Of a stretch of 64,000 bases of DNA, positions 1 through 6,415 are shown one piece after another (within the stretch, counting starts at the first letter, position 1; every line of letters starts with the position of its first letter). The stretch is from the NCBI RefSeq assembly GCF_003244315.1, contig NZ_QKWH01000015.1, positions 1 to 64,000 on the forward strand, written 5' to 3'. Both the position numbers and the translations under genes were made by a program. The notes under the pieces are model-generated. The model was given only the letters and a program-made list of their open reading frames with translations. It was not told where the DNA came from and made no database searches. Source of the stretch: Xylanimonas oleitrophica (GTDB taxonomy: Bacteria; Actinomycetota; Actinomycetes; Actinomycetales; Cellulomonadaceae).

Positions 1-69
1 CAGGACGTCGAGGGTGGGCTGGCTGGTGCCGGCTTCGTAGCGGCGGGTCTGGGTGACGTGGGCACCGGA
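1..69 (-). pseudogene. XRE-family regulator fragment (partial, left copy)
   Basis: On the minus strand these bases encode the same peptide as the fragment at 1214-1489 (core TQTRRYEAGTSQPTLDVL, typical of the second half of an XRE helix-turn-helix). The rest lies off the left edge. It stops at the same junction with the toxin linker as the second copy, so both arose by duplication of one already-joined unit. It has no start and no complete HTH and is not expected to function. Confidence 0.6.
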
Positions 70-442
70 ACGGTAGCCCGCGACGTGACCATCGGTGCTG
101 CCACCGGCCTGGTGGCTGGTCCGCTGGGCCGCGTGGCCAGCAAGGCTGCGGGGCCGGCGGCGCGGGCGCTGAAGGGGGCAGCTCCGGCGCGGTCTGCGTC
201 CCGGACGGCCAGAGTGGCTGCGCGGCCACCGGCGCGGCCAGCGGCGTCGGCGCGGCCTGCGGCACGCCCGGCGGCTGCCAAGCCGGCAGGGAAGCCTGCC
301 CAGTCGCGGTCACCGCGGTCGAGGTGGAGCAGCGGTATGCGTCGGTGCACAACCTCACCGTGGCGGTCGACCACACGTACTATGTGGCCGCGGACTCCGC
401 GGCGCAGCCGGTACTCGTCCACAACTGCGACGCCGCAAACGC
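1..442. repeat. Toxin linker/Hint repeat, copy 1 (internally deleted)
   Basis: Near-identical to 1421-2208 at an offset of 1420 through base 307. It then jumps: bases 308-442 match 2074-2208. Relative to copy 2, 346 bp (1728-2073) are missing. Only a few substitutions separate the copies, for example around 348 and 390. The left end runs off the window. The unit encodes, on +, an Ala/Arg/Pro linker and the Hint pre-toxin domain, and on -, the end of an XRE regulator fragment. Homology stops just after the Hint C-terminal His-Asn-Cys, exactly where the toxin tips begin to differ. Confidence 0.95.
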
Positions 443-749
443 TGGAGCCCCGGCGATCAAGGCTGGATCGGCTGGCGGCGAGACTGCGGGCAAGGCGTTC
501 CCGCGCTCGGTGAAGAACGACGTCCTGGATGACGACCCGAACGTCTGCGTCTACTGCCGAATGGAGACCGACCGGCCGCAGGTCGACCACGTCATCCCGC
601 GCTCGCGTGGAGGCAACGCCATGCTCGACAATGCTCAGACCACCTGTTGGTGGTGCAACGCGTCCAAGGGAGCCCGAGACTTCCCGGTGAATCCGCCGCC
701 TGGCTATCGCGGGATGTGGCCTCCGGATTGGTGGGGGCTGTTCCCGTGA
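70..749 (+). pseudogene. Displaced polymorphic-toxin cassette 1: linker, broken Hint, HNH nuclease tip
   Basis: Frame 1 encodes the toxin linker (GTGTVARDVTIGAATG, then Ala/Arg/Pro-rich). At 307/308 a 346-bp loss relative to copy 2 removes the Hint N-terminal Cys block and the TxxH block and shifts the frame. From about 311 a different frame carries the Hint tail (DHTYYVAADS, then VHNC at 414-425), followed by an HNH/McrA-like nuclease tip: CVYC, DHVIPRSRGG, N, CWWC (zinc Cys pairs and catalytic His). The tip ends at 749 and overlaps the immunity gene. There is no start codon or secretion signal of its own, so it reads as a silent cassette that would need recombination onto a full-length toxin gene. 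The tip itself (about residues from 324 on) is intact. Confidence 0.75.
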
Positions 750-1207
750 GTGTGAGAGAAGCTGTCCATCGCGAACCCGTGTGGCGGGATCGGTCGAACT
801 TCATCATCGCCATCGATGTCGACCCGGCCGACACGAACGTGACGACCGAGCAACTCTGGGCGCGCAAGGTCGATGATCGGCACTTCGAGCTGTGTTGCAT
901 CCCGTTCTTCGCGTACGACCTCGCGTTGGGCGACGTCGTCGAGGTGGACGCCGACTACATGGTTCGCCGGGTGTCCACCGCTTCGGGGCGCTACGTGTTC
1001 CGCGTCTACTTCGAGCGCGGCAACTTTGGGAACCGCGACTCGACAGTCGAGGAGCTGGAAGCGCTGGGTGCCCAGGTCGAGTGGTCGTCGCCCAGCTTGC
1101 TCGCCGTCGATGCTCGCGACCAGAAGCATGCCCAGCAGGTAGCCGACTACCTGCACGAGCAGGAGAAGGCCCAGCGGCTCATGTACGAGACCGGCAAGAC
1201 CGCCTGA
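746..1207 (+). CDS. DUF4265-family immunity protein (153 aa)
   Basis: Start GTG at 746 overlaps the toxin-tip stop by 4 bp (GTGA), the usual toxin-immunity coupling. The frame is open further upstream, but that part is antisense-like and unsupported. The protein has the DUF4265 signature: FELCCIPFFAYDLALGDVVE near residues 45-65, then a beta-rich middle and a helical C-terminus. Members are small cytosolic proteins often found beside polymorphic toxins. The inferred role is to bind and block the HNH nuclease tip encoded just upstream. Immunity function is inferred from position, not from a catalytic motif. Confidence 0.75.
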   Translation: MSVREAVHREPVWRDRSNFIIAIDVDPADTNVTTEQLWARKVDDRHFELCCIPFFAYDLALGDVVEVDADYMVRRVSTASGRYVFRVYFERGNFGNRDSTVEELEALGAQVEWSSPSLLAVDARDQKHAQQVADYLHEQEKAQRLMYETGKTA

Positions 1208-1213
1208 GCCGGG

Positions 1214-1489
1214 TCAGCTGCTGCGCGCGAGCCGGCGGGCTTGGTGTCGTAGCAGGACGGACTCGATGAGGTTGATGACGGTGTTCTTCTCGTCGTCGTC
1301 GAGCTGGTTGAGTGCTTCGAGGTGGAGGCGGAGCTGGTCGTCGGCGGGACCGCGCTCATCTTCGTTGAAGACCAGAGCGTCGGTGCTGACGGAGAGGCCG
1401 ACGGCGAGGGCGAGGGCCCACAGGACGTCGAGGGTGGGCTGGCTGGTGCCGGCTTCGTAGCGGCGGGTCTGGGTGACGTGGGCACCGGA
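1214..1489 (-). pseudogene. Truncated XRE-family transcriptional regulator (C-terminal part)
   Basis: Minus-strand frame ending at a TGA (1214-1216). It encodes about 90 residues: VTQTRRYEAGTSQPTLDVL (recognition half of an XRE helix-turn-helix), then STDALVF, an acidic DERG segment, and a helical tail with LNQLDDDEKNTV and LIESVLLRHQARRL. This is the standard C-terminus of a common XRE family. The N-terminal half of the HTH is missing because the toxin linker begins at about 1485. The fragment is antisense to the toxin frame and is probably a relic of the gene into which the cassette unit was once joined. Confidence 0.65.
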
Positions 1490-2554
1490 ACGGTAGCCCG
1501 CGACGTGACCATCGGTGCTGCCACCGGCCTGGTGGCTGGTCCGCTGGGCCGCGTGGCCAGCAAGGCTGCGGGGCCGGCGGCGCGGGCGCTGAAGGGGGCA
1601 GCTCCGGCGCGGTCTGCGTCCCGGACGGCCAGAGTGGCTGCGCGGCCACCGGCGCGGCCAGCGGCGTCGGCGCGGCCTGCGGCACGCCCGGCGGCTGCCA
1701 AGCCGGCAGGGAAGCCTGCCCAGTCGCAGCCTGCCAGGACGGGCTGCAGCAACAGCTTCGTGCCGGGCACGCTGGTGGTTCTTGCTGACGGGACGCGCAA
1801 GCGCATCGAGAAGGTCCAGGTCGGGGACAGGGTTCTTGCGGCCGACGAGAAGACCGGTCAGAAGACCGGTGGGCGTGAGGTCACGGCGCTGATCCCCGGA
1901 GAGGGGCTCAACACGCTGGTGACGGTCACGTTGACTGATGACCGTGCGCACACGCAGCAGATCGTGGCCACGGACGAGCATCCGTTCTGGGTGCCGAAGG
2001 TCCAGGCCTGGGCGGATGCGATCGACCTGGCTGCCGGGAACTGGTTGCAGACCTCGGCCGGCACGTGGGTCCAGGTCACCGCGGTCGAGGTGGAGCAGCG
2101 GTATGCGTCGGTGCGCAACCTCACCGTGGCGGTCGACCACACGTACTATGTGGCGGCCGACTCCGCGGCGCAGCCGGTACTCGTCCACAACTGCGACGCC
2201 GCAAACGCAGCACCGAAGGTGCCGACGGTCGTGTTCAGCCGGAGCCGCGCTCCGGGTATCGCGAACACGTTTGACACCGCCGTCGCGAATGGCGCCCCGA
2301 CCCGCCTGAACCGAGTGACTGGCGCGGCTCGGGACGCGAACCGACGGGCTGCGTTGCGTGGTCAGCCTCCGGCTCCGGCTGGGCAGTCGCTGGACGAGTA
2401 CCCCTTCGCCTGCTCTGCTCAGGGTGGTTGCGGATCGTTCGTCAACCCGGTGCCGATCGCCGAGCAGAGTTACCAGGGCGGCGTGTTGAGCTCGTTCTTC
2501 CAGAGATTCGGGATCGGGCCCGGTGATCCCTTCGATGTGATGTTTGGACCGTGA
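1322..2554 (+). CDS. Displaced polymorphic-toxin cassette 2: linker, Hint domain, NucA/NucB-like DNase tip
   Basis: The frame is open from 1322, but toxin homology starts near 1480. Before that it only reads antisense through the XRE fragment, so the start is doubtful and no secretion signal exists. Order: Ala/Arg/Pro linker; complete Hint autoprocessing domain from CSNSFVPGTLV (Cys at 1745) through TDEHPFWV (block B) to VHNC (2183-2194); then a toxin tip with DEYPFACSAQGGCGSF, QSYQGGVLSSFF and GDPFDVMF. The tip motifs resemble the NucA/NucB DNase family (CDEYPFA, QGG, GDPF). After Hint cleavage the tip would be released as a nuclease. Its stop overlaps the next gene. Most likely a silent C-terminal cassette for the full-length toxin expected to the left of the window. 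Confidence 0.7.
   Translation: MEAELVVGGTALIFVEDQSVGADGEADGEGEGPQDVEGGLAGAGFVAAGLGDVGTGTVARDVTIGAATGLVAGPLGRVASKAAGPAARALKGAAPARSASRTARVAARPPARPAASARPAARPAAAKPAGKPAQSQPARTGCSNSFVPGTLVVLADGTRKRIEKVQVGDRVLAADEKTGQKTGGREVTALIPGEGLNTLVTVTLTDDRAHTQQIVATDEHPFWVPKVQAWADAIDLAAGNWLQTSAGTWVQVTAVEVEQRYASVRNLTVAVDHTYYVAADSAAQPVLVHNCDAANAAPKVPTVVFSRSRAPGIANTFDTAVANGAPTRLNRVTGAARDANRRAALRGQPPAPAGQSLDEYPFACSAQGGCGSFVNPVPIAEQSYQGGVLSSFFQRFGIGPGDPFDVMFGP
1421..2208. repeat. Toxin linker/Hint repeat, copy 2 (complete)
   Basis: Second copy of the cassette repeat, with the intact Hint domain. Matches 1-307 (as 1421-1727) and 308-442 (as 2074-2208). The shared right boundary lies a few codons after the Hint His-Asn-Cys (2186-2194), so the repeat supplies the homology for swapping toxin tips while leaving each tip and its immunity gene unique. 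Confidence 0.95.
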
Positions 2555-3129
2555 TGACTGACCTCTCCTCTTCGCTCGCGACGATTGAGAAGGCGCTGGA
2601 GCGCCTCGGCCGACGAGTCCTGCTGGAGTCGCTCCAGGGGGGCGTCCCGGCCGAGGCGGTGCGGTCCTCCCTTTCAACAGTGGATCTCCCGTCATCACCC
2701 GAGTTGGAGACGCTGTACGGGTGGAAGAACGGTACCTCGACCGCGAGCGTCGCCGCGGTCGACGACATCCATCTCTTTCCGGGCTTCTACCTGCTGTCCC
2801 TCGAAGACGCACTCGCCAACTACCGAGCCTTCGCGAACGACGCCCGGTGGACGGTCGGCTGGCTGCCCCTGTTCGCCAACGGTGGCGGTGACTTCTACGT
2901 CCTCGACCTCAGCCAGGCAGCAACGGGGCCCGTGCGTCATTTCAGGATCGAGGAATCCGAGCATCCGATCGAGTTCGGCTCACTGGACGCTCTGACGGAG
3001 ACGCTGGCTGCGGCGTTCAACCGAGGGATCTTCTTCGTCGACCCCAGCGGCTATCTGGAGATGGACGACCTCGTTTTCGCGGGCGTCGCCGCCGAGCTCA
3101 ACCCCGACATCGCATGGTGGCGCGACTGA
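2554..3129 (+). CDS. SUKH (SMI1/KNR4)-like immunity protein (191 aa)
   Basis: ATG at 2554 overlaps the toxin stop by one base (TGATG); a GTG at 2551 is an alternative. The protein reads like a SUKH-fold member: LPSSPELETLYGWKNGT near residues 48-64, FPGFYLLSLEDALANY near 75-90, WLPLFANGGGDFYVLDL near 107-123, and a SLDALTETLAAAF helix near 148. Such proteins are typical immunity partners of nuclease toxins. Its position directly behind the NucB-like tip suggests it neutralises that DNase in the cytosol. The assignment rests on fold-level motifs and context. Confidence 0.75.
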   Translation: MTDLSSSLATIEKALERLGRRVLLESLQGGVPAEAVRSSLSTVDLPSSPELETLYGWKNGTSTASVAAVDDIHLFPGFYLLSLEDALANYRAFANDARWTVGWLPLFANGGGDFYVLDLSQAATGPVRHFRIEESEHPIEFGSLDALTETLAAAFNRGIFFVDPSGYLEMDDLVFAGVAAELNPDIAWWRD

Positions 3130-3211
3130 GCTGAGCTCGGCGTCAGCCACCTTGAGTGATGGTGAGCCGGGCCTGCCTGGTCCGGGTGGTGATCGGCTGA
3201 AAGGGCGGTTG

Positions 3212-3850
3212 ATGTTCGAACATTTCCGCGCGCAGTACGCGACGCTCCGGGACGCGGCCTCCGCGACGGGAGCGTCCTGGCGCGACGAGCGGTTCGCTGG
3301 CGTAGAGGGATATGCCGAGTTCATGGCCGAGTTCGCCGGTGCCTCCTTTGGTGGCGGGCTATATCGGGTGCACGAGGCGCGGTCCGGTCCGCAAGGGTTG
3401 GCCCTGGTCGTCGAGGCGTTCCCGGAGCTCGCTACACGAGTCTTGCCCTTCGGTTATGACTGGCTCGGCCGTCAGCTCGCGCTCGATACAGGCCGTGTCG
3501 ATGCGGGCCAGCCTCAGGTGATTCTGCTTGAGCCAGGCACGGGCGAGGCGCTCGAGATCCCGCTGTCATTCGTGACCTTCCATGACCAGGAGCTCATCGA
3601 GTACGCGGACGCTGCGTTGGCGGCGGAGCACTTCCAGGCGTGGTCAGCAGGTAACAGTGGTGTGCTCCCGCTGCAGCGGGGGCAGTGCGTGGGGTATCGC
3701 GTCCCGTTGTTCCTCGGCGGTCAAGACACAGTCGAGAACCTTGAGGTCGTTGACTTGGACGTGTATTGGTCGATCTGTGGTCAGTTGCGTCAGTCCGTCA
3801 GGGACCTTCCACCGGGGTCCCTCGTTGACGAGGTCACGCGTGATCAGTGA
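3212..3850 (+). CDS. Tdi1/DUF1851-like immunity protein (212 aa)
   Basis: Start ATG 3212 follows an AAAGGGCGG purine stretch (3200-3208); an in-frame start at 3152 exists but lacks support. Motifs match the GAD-like plus DUF1851 (T6SS immunity Tdi1) arrangement: PFGYDWLGRQLALD near residues 80-95, LLEPGTGEALEIPLSF near 108-125, GQCVGYRVPLFLGG near 160-175 and ENLEVVDLDVYWSICGQLR near 178-198. No toxin lies directly upstream, so it is an orphan immunity gene, perhaps protecting against a rival's toxin or left over from a lost cassette. A shrunken copy follows at 3889. Confidence 0.75.
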   Translation: MFEHFRAQYATLRDAASATGASWRDERFAGVEGYAEFMAEFAGASFGGGLYRVHEARSGPQGLALVVEAFPELATRVLPFGYDWLGRQLALDTGRVDAGQPQVILLEPGTGEALEIPLSFVTFHDQELIEYADAALAAEHFQAWSAGNSGVLPLQRGQCVGYRVPLFLGGQDTVENLEVVDLDVYWSICGQLRQSVRDLPPGSLVDEVTRDQ

Positions 3851-3888
3851 CGGGCGGACTGGAAGGCCGATCGCGAACGCGCGGGGAG

Positions 3889-3986
3889 CCTGAAAGGGCG
3901 GTTGACGTTCGGACATTTCCGCGCAGTAGGCTCGGCCGTCAGCTAGCGGTCGATACCGGCCGTGTGGATGCGGGGCAGCCCCGGGC
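3889..3986 (+). pseudogene. Deletion remnant of the Tdi1-like immunity gene
   Basis: Bases 3889-3927 (CTGAAAGGGCGGTTGACG, then ATTTCCGCGCAG) copy the 5' end of the gene at 3195-3237. Bases 3929-3978 (GCTCGGCCGTCAGCTAGC onward) then copy its middle at 3464-3513. About 230 bp in between are gone, the ATG has become ACG and in-frame stops are present. This is the footprint of a tandem duplication that decayed. Confidence 0.75.
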
Positions 3987-4067
3987 TACCAAAGATGCCT
4001 GGCTTCGTGACAACGAAGGGCTCTGTGTTGCGTACGTATTTGCCAACTGGACAACTGTGAGGTATGC

Positions 4068-4451
4068 GTGGCCTATACATTCGCAGTTCTTGCTAGGGTT
4101 GACGATCCGGACAGGACGGTCGACGTCGACTTCCTCGCAGAGGCGGTCGGGCTCGCGACAGTTCCCGATCTGAGGAGGCTCGGTCCTTCCTCTTCAGACT
4201 TCCATGTGGAGGTCGCGGGTGGCACTCTTTACGCGGAGGTCGATGCAGATCCGAGCCTTGTCTCGTGGTATGTGAATGGCGTAGCCCAAGGCAAGTTTAG
4301 GTCTGGGCGCGAGGCGAACGTCGTCGTTTCGTGGACCGCGTCCGGGGCCAATCCTGCACTTGACCCGATGTACGAGATCACTGAGAGAATCTTGAGGGGT
4401 GTCCATTTCGTCGTATGGGACGAAGTCGGCGGGGCTCGGGAAGGCTGGTAG
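4068..4451 (+). CDS. Hypothetical protein, possible orphan immunity protein (127 aa)
   Basis: GTG start at 4068 with GTGAGG at 4056-4061 as a possible ribosome site. The product (MAYTFAVLARVDDPDR, then TVDVDFLAEAVGL, FHVEVAGGTLYAEVDADP and ITERILRGVHFVVWDE) is a small soluble alpha/beta protein without signal peptide or membrane segment. I do not recognise the family. Codon use and base composition are clearly more AT-rich than in the core genes, and it sits among immunity-like genes, so an acquired immunity or defence accessory gene is plausible but unproven. Confidence 0.5.
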   Translation: MAYTFAVLARVDDPDRTVDVDFLAEAVGLATVPDLRRLGPSSSDFHVEVAGGTLYAEVDADPSLVSWYVNGVAQGKFRSGREANVVVSWTASGANPALDPMYEITERILRGVHFVVWDEVGGAREGW

Positions 4452-4486
4452 CCAGCATGTGACGCCTCGCGTCGCTCTGCGGTCAT

Positions 4487-4690
4487 TTGCGTCAGGGCGT
4501 CCGAGGGCTCTACGACGGCACTGTGCGAATCGACGGGCGTTGGCTCGGAGTTAAAGTTGAGGGAGGCGGCGCGAGAAAACCTCCGTCGCCACGCGATTTC
4601 GACGAATGGCTGGATTCTCCTGGGAATTCCGTGGGGGCGTCCGACGGCCGCAGTCTGACCGGCGTAATTGACGTGTGGATTGACCGATGA
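4487..4690 (+). CDS. Short hypothetical open frame (67 aa)
   Basis: TTG start at 4487 and no convincing ribosome site. Contains DGTVRIDGRWLGVKVEGGG, PRDFDEWLDSPGNSVG and a VIDVWIDR end. No family recognised. It may be the tail of a longer gene whose 5' part is lost. It is followed after 34 bp by the gene at 4725, which has a good ribosome site. Confidence 0.3.
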   Translation: MRQGVRGLYDGTVRIDGRWLGVKVEGGGARKPPSPRDFDEWLDSPGNSVGASDGRSLTGVIDVWIDR

Positions 4691-4724
4691 TGCCCTGTCC
4701 TCGAACGTTTGATCGGAGGTTCGC

Positions 4725-4964
4725 GTGAGTTTTGACCTTGGCTTCTGGCGAGACGGTTCCCTCGCGTCTGACGAGGCGGCCGCTGAAGTGTACGGGCGGC
4801 TCATCGATGGGGAACTTCCTGACCACCAGCCTCCGACCGCGCTAGTGTCGCGTGGAACCCCCCAGACCGCTTGGCCTCACTGCCTCTCCTGCGCACGGAG
4901 GCAAGGCGGAGTGGTTTCTCAGATCGTGCAGAGCGCATCCAAGGGAAGAGGTATGTCCTTCTGA
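4725..4964 (+). CDS. Immunity-like protein, probably shortened (79 aa)
   Basis: GTG 4725 is preceded by CGGAGG (4714-4719). The N-terminus MSFDLGFWRDGSLASDEAAA followed by EVYGRLIDGE is typical of a widespread family of cytosolic immunity-like proteins usually around 130 residues or more. After residue 35 the sequence loses resemblance and stops early, so an internal deletion is likely. Its TGA (4962-4964) overlaps the next ATG (4964), keeping the original operon coupling. Confidence 0.45.
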   Translation: MSFDLGFWRDGSLASDEAAAEVYGRLIDGELPDHQPPTALVSRGTPQTAWPHCLSCARRQGGVVSQIVQSASKGRGMSF

Positions 4965-5231
4965 TGTCGAAGATGCTTGTCGCCTTCGAGGTCGCGGCGC
5001 CCTATGGATGCCTCGCCCTGAGAGATACGGAGGCGGACGGGGACGTGTCGGGGTGGGAACCGGATACGCACCGATGGTACGCAGATCGAGGAGCGGCGAT
5101 CTTCGGTGTCCGCCCAGGTGTGGACGGTGCCGCGCGGTGCGGCTGAGTTGGGGTACGGGCGTCAAATTGACGTATTCACGGGGCGGCTCGCGGACGATCT
5201 GCCTCACATAACCTTCAATCCGGTAGGTTGA
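4964..5231 (+). pseudogene. Frameshifted immunity-like small protein
   Basis: ATG 4964 opens MSKMLVAFEVAAPYGCLALR, continuing to WYADRGAAIFGV, but this frame stops at 5146. The expected C-terminus (GYGRQIDVFTGRLADDLPHI, then TFNPVG) is in another frame and ends at TGA 5229-5231. The change of frame falls near 5095-5110, consistent with one inserted or two deleted bases. Repaired, the product would be about 88 residues. The stop overlaps a TTG/ATG start of the next gene, so the original operon layout is still visible. Confidence 0.55.
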
Positions 5232-5233
5232 AA

Positions 5234-5458
5234 ATGGACCCTGAGATCATTGATCGGCGCGGAAATCTGCGGCTCGTACGTGACCCTGAGCGGAGGTTCC
5301 CGGGGCTCCTTGTTCAGGGGGACTCGCTCGCGAACCTCCTTGAAGACCTCGAACAAGAGCTTCCTGACGGACTCGCTACTCAGACTGTTCGCGAGTGGCT
5401 GTCACTTTACGAGGAGATGATGGCCGCTGCAGGTGTTGCCCTTCCGTACGTTCGGTGA
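5234..5458 (+). CDS. Small DUF6959-like protein (74 aa)
   Basis: ATG 5234 (TTG 5228 would overlap the upstream stop by 3 bp). Contains RRFPGLLVQGDSLANLLEDL near residues 21-40 and ends in a helix with LPYVR. The FPG-V/L-QGDSL motif and PY end recall the small DUF6959 family found in contact-toxin and immunity clusters. Function unknown. It is the last gene of the acquired island before proC. Confidence 0.5.
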   Translation: MDPEIIDRRGNLRLVRDPERRFPGLLVQGDSLANLLEDLEQELPDGLATQTVREWLSLYEEMMAAAGVALPYVR

Positions 5459-5586
5459 AGTGTGATCACGAATAGAGCGCGTTTCACCGGCGCAGGCAAT
5501 GGCTCGGCACGAGTTGCGCCCCAGGCTCAAGTCCGTCCTGCGCCGGTCCGCCGCACCGCAGGTGAAGCCCGCGTACGGTGGGCCCC

Positions 5587-6414
5587 GTGACGAACCTGAG
5601 CGACGTGCGCCTGGCGATGCTGGGCACGGGGAACATGGGAGAGGCCGTGCTGGCGGGTGCGCTGCGGGCGGGCCTGGCGCCGGAGCACGTGACGGCCACG
5701 GTGCGCCGCCCGGAGCGGCTGCAGGAGCTGGCCGACCGCCACGGGGTGCGCACGACGACGGACAACGTGGCCGCCGTCGAGGGCGCCGACGTCGTGGTGA
5801 TCGCGGTGAAGCCGAAGGACGTGGCGGCGATGCTCACGCAGGTGGGGGACGCGCTGCCTCACCACGCCGTGGTGGTGAGCGTGGCGGTGGGTCTGCCGAC
5901 GTCGTTCTTCGAGGATCGTCTGCCGGCGCGTCAGCCGGTGGTGCGGGTCATGCCGAACACGCCGGCGGCGATCGGTGCGGGCATGTCGGTGCTGAGCGCG
6001 GGCGAGTCGGTCACGGACGAGCAGGTCGCCCTGGTGGAGGCGGTGCTGGCGGGCACGGGTGACGTGGTCCGCGTGCCGGAGGCCTACCAGACGCCCGCGG
6101 CGGCGATCTCGGGTTCCGGCCCCGCCTACGTGTTCTACGTGCTGGACGCCCTCACGGAGGCGGGCGTCGCTGCGGGCCTGCCGCGTGACCTGTCGAGCCG
6201 CCTGGCCCGGCAGACGCTGCTGGGCTCGGCCCGGCTGATCGCGGAGACGGGGGAGCACCCGGCCCTGGCCCGCGAGCGCGTGACCTCGCCGGGCGGTACG
6301 ACGATCGCCGGCCTGCGCCGTCTGGACCAGGCGGCGGTGCGGGCGGCGTTCATCGACGCCGTCGCGGCGTCCTGCGAGCGGGCCGAGGAGATCGCGGCCG
6401 AGCTGGGGGACTGA
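5587..6414 (+). CDS. proC: Pyrroline-5-carboxylate reductase (275 aa)
   Basis: Catalyses the last step of proline synthesis, NAD(P)H-dependent reduction of 1-pyrroline-5-carboxylate, in the cytosol. The N-terminal Rossmann motif LGTGNMGEA is at residues 9-17, VVIAVKPKDV follows near 72, VRVMPNTPAAIGAG near 119-132, SGSGPAYVF near 177 and the C-terminal VTSPGGTTIAGL near 230-243. These are family hallmarks at the usual length. GTG 5587 gives MTNLSDVRLAM; an upstream GTG at 5578 is also possible. One base separates it from the LacI gene that follows. Confidence 0.95.
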   Translation: MTNLSDVRLAMLGTGNMGEAVLAGALRAGLAPEHVTATVRRPERLQELADRHGVRTTTDNVAAVEGADVVVIAVKPKDVAAMLTQVGDALPHHAVVVSVAVGLPTSFFEDRLPARQPVVRVMPNTPAAIGAGMSVLSAGESVTDEQVALVEAVLAGTGDVVRVPEAYQTPAAAISGSGPAYVFYVLDALTEAGVAAGLPRDLSSRLARQTLLGSARLIAETGEHPALARERVTSPGGTTIAGLRRLDQAAVRAAFIDAVAASCERAEEIAAELGD

Positions 6415-6415
6415 G

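Noticed and set aside
1745-2194. Hint region as a self-splicing intein
   Set aside because: It has the Hint blocks, but there is no homing endonuclease and no interrupted host protein, and it is followed directly by a nuclease tip. A toxin-releasing autoprocessing domain fits better.
3130-3211. Upstream extension of the Tdi1-like gene to 3152
   Set aside because: The extra 20 residues (Gly/Pro-rich) lack family similarity, and the purine-rich stretch before ATG 3212 gives a better start; the remnant at 3889 also preserves only the part around that start.
3847-4173. 108-codon frame across the immunity-gene remnant
   Set aside because: It runs through the pseudogene remnant in a changing register and overlaps the better-supported frame at 4068.
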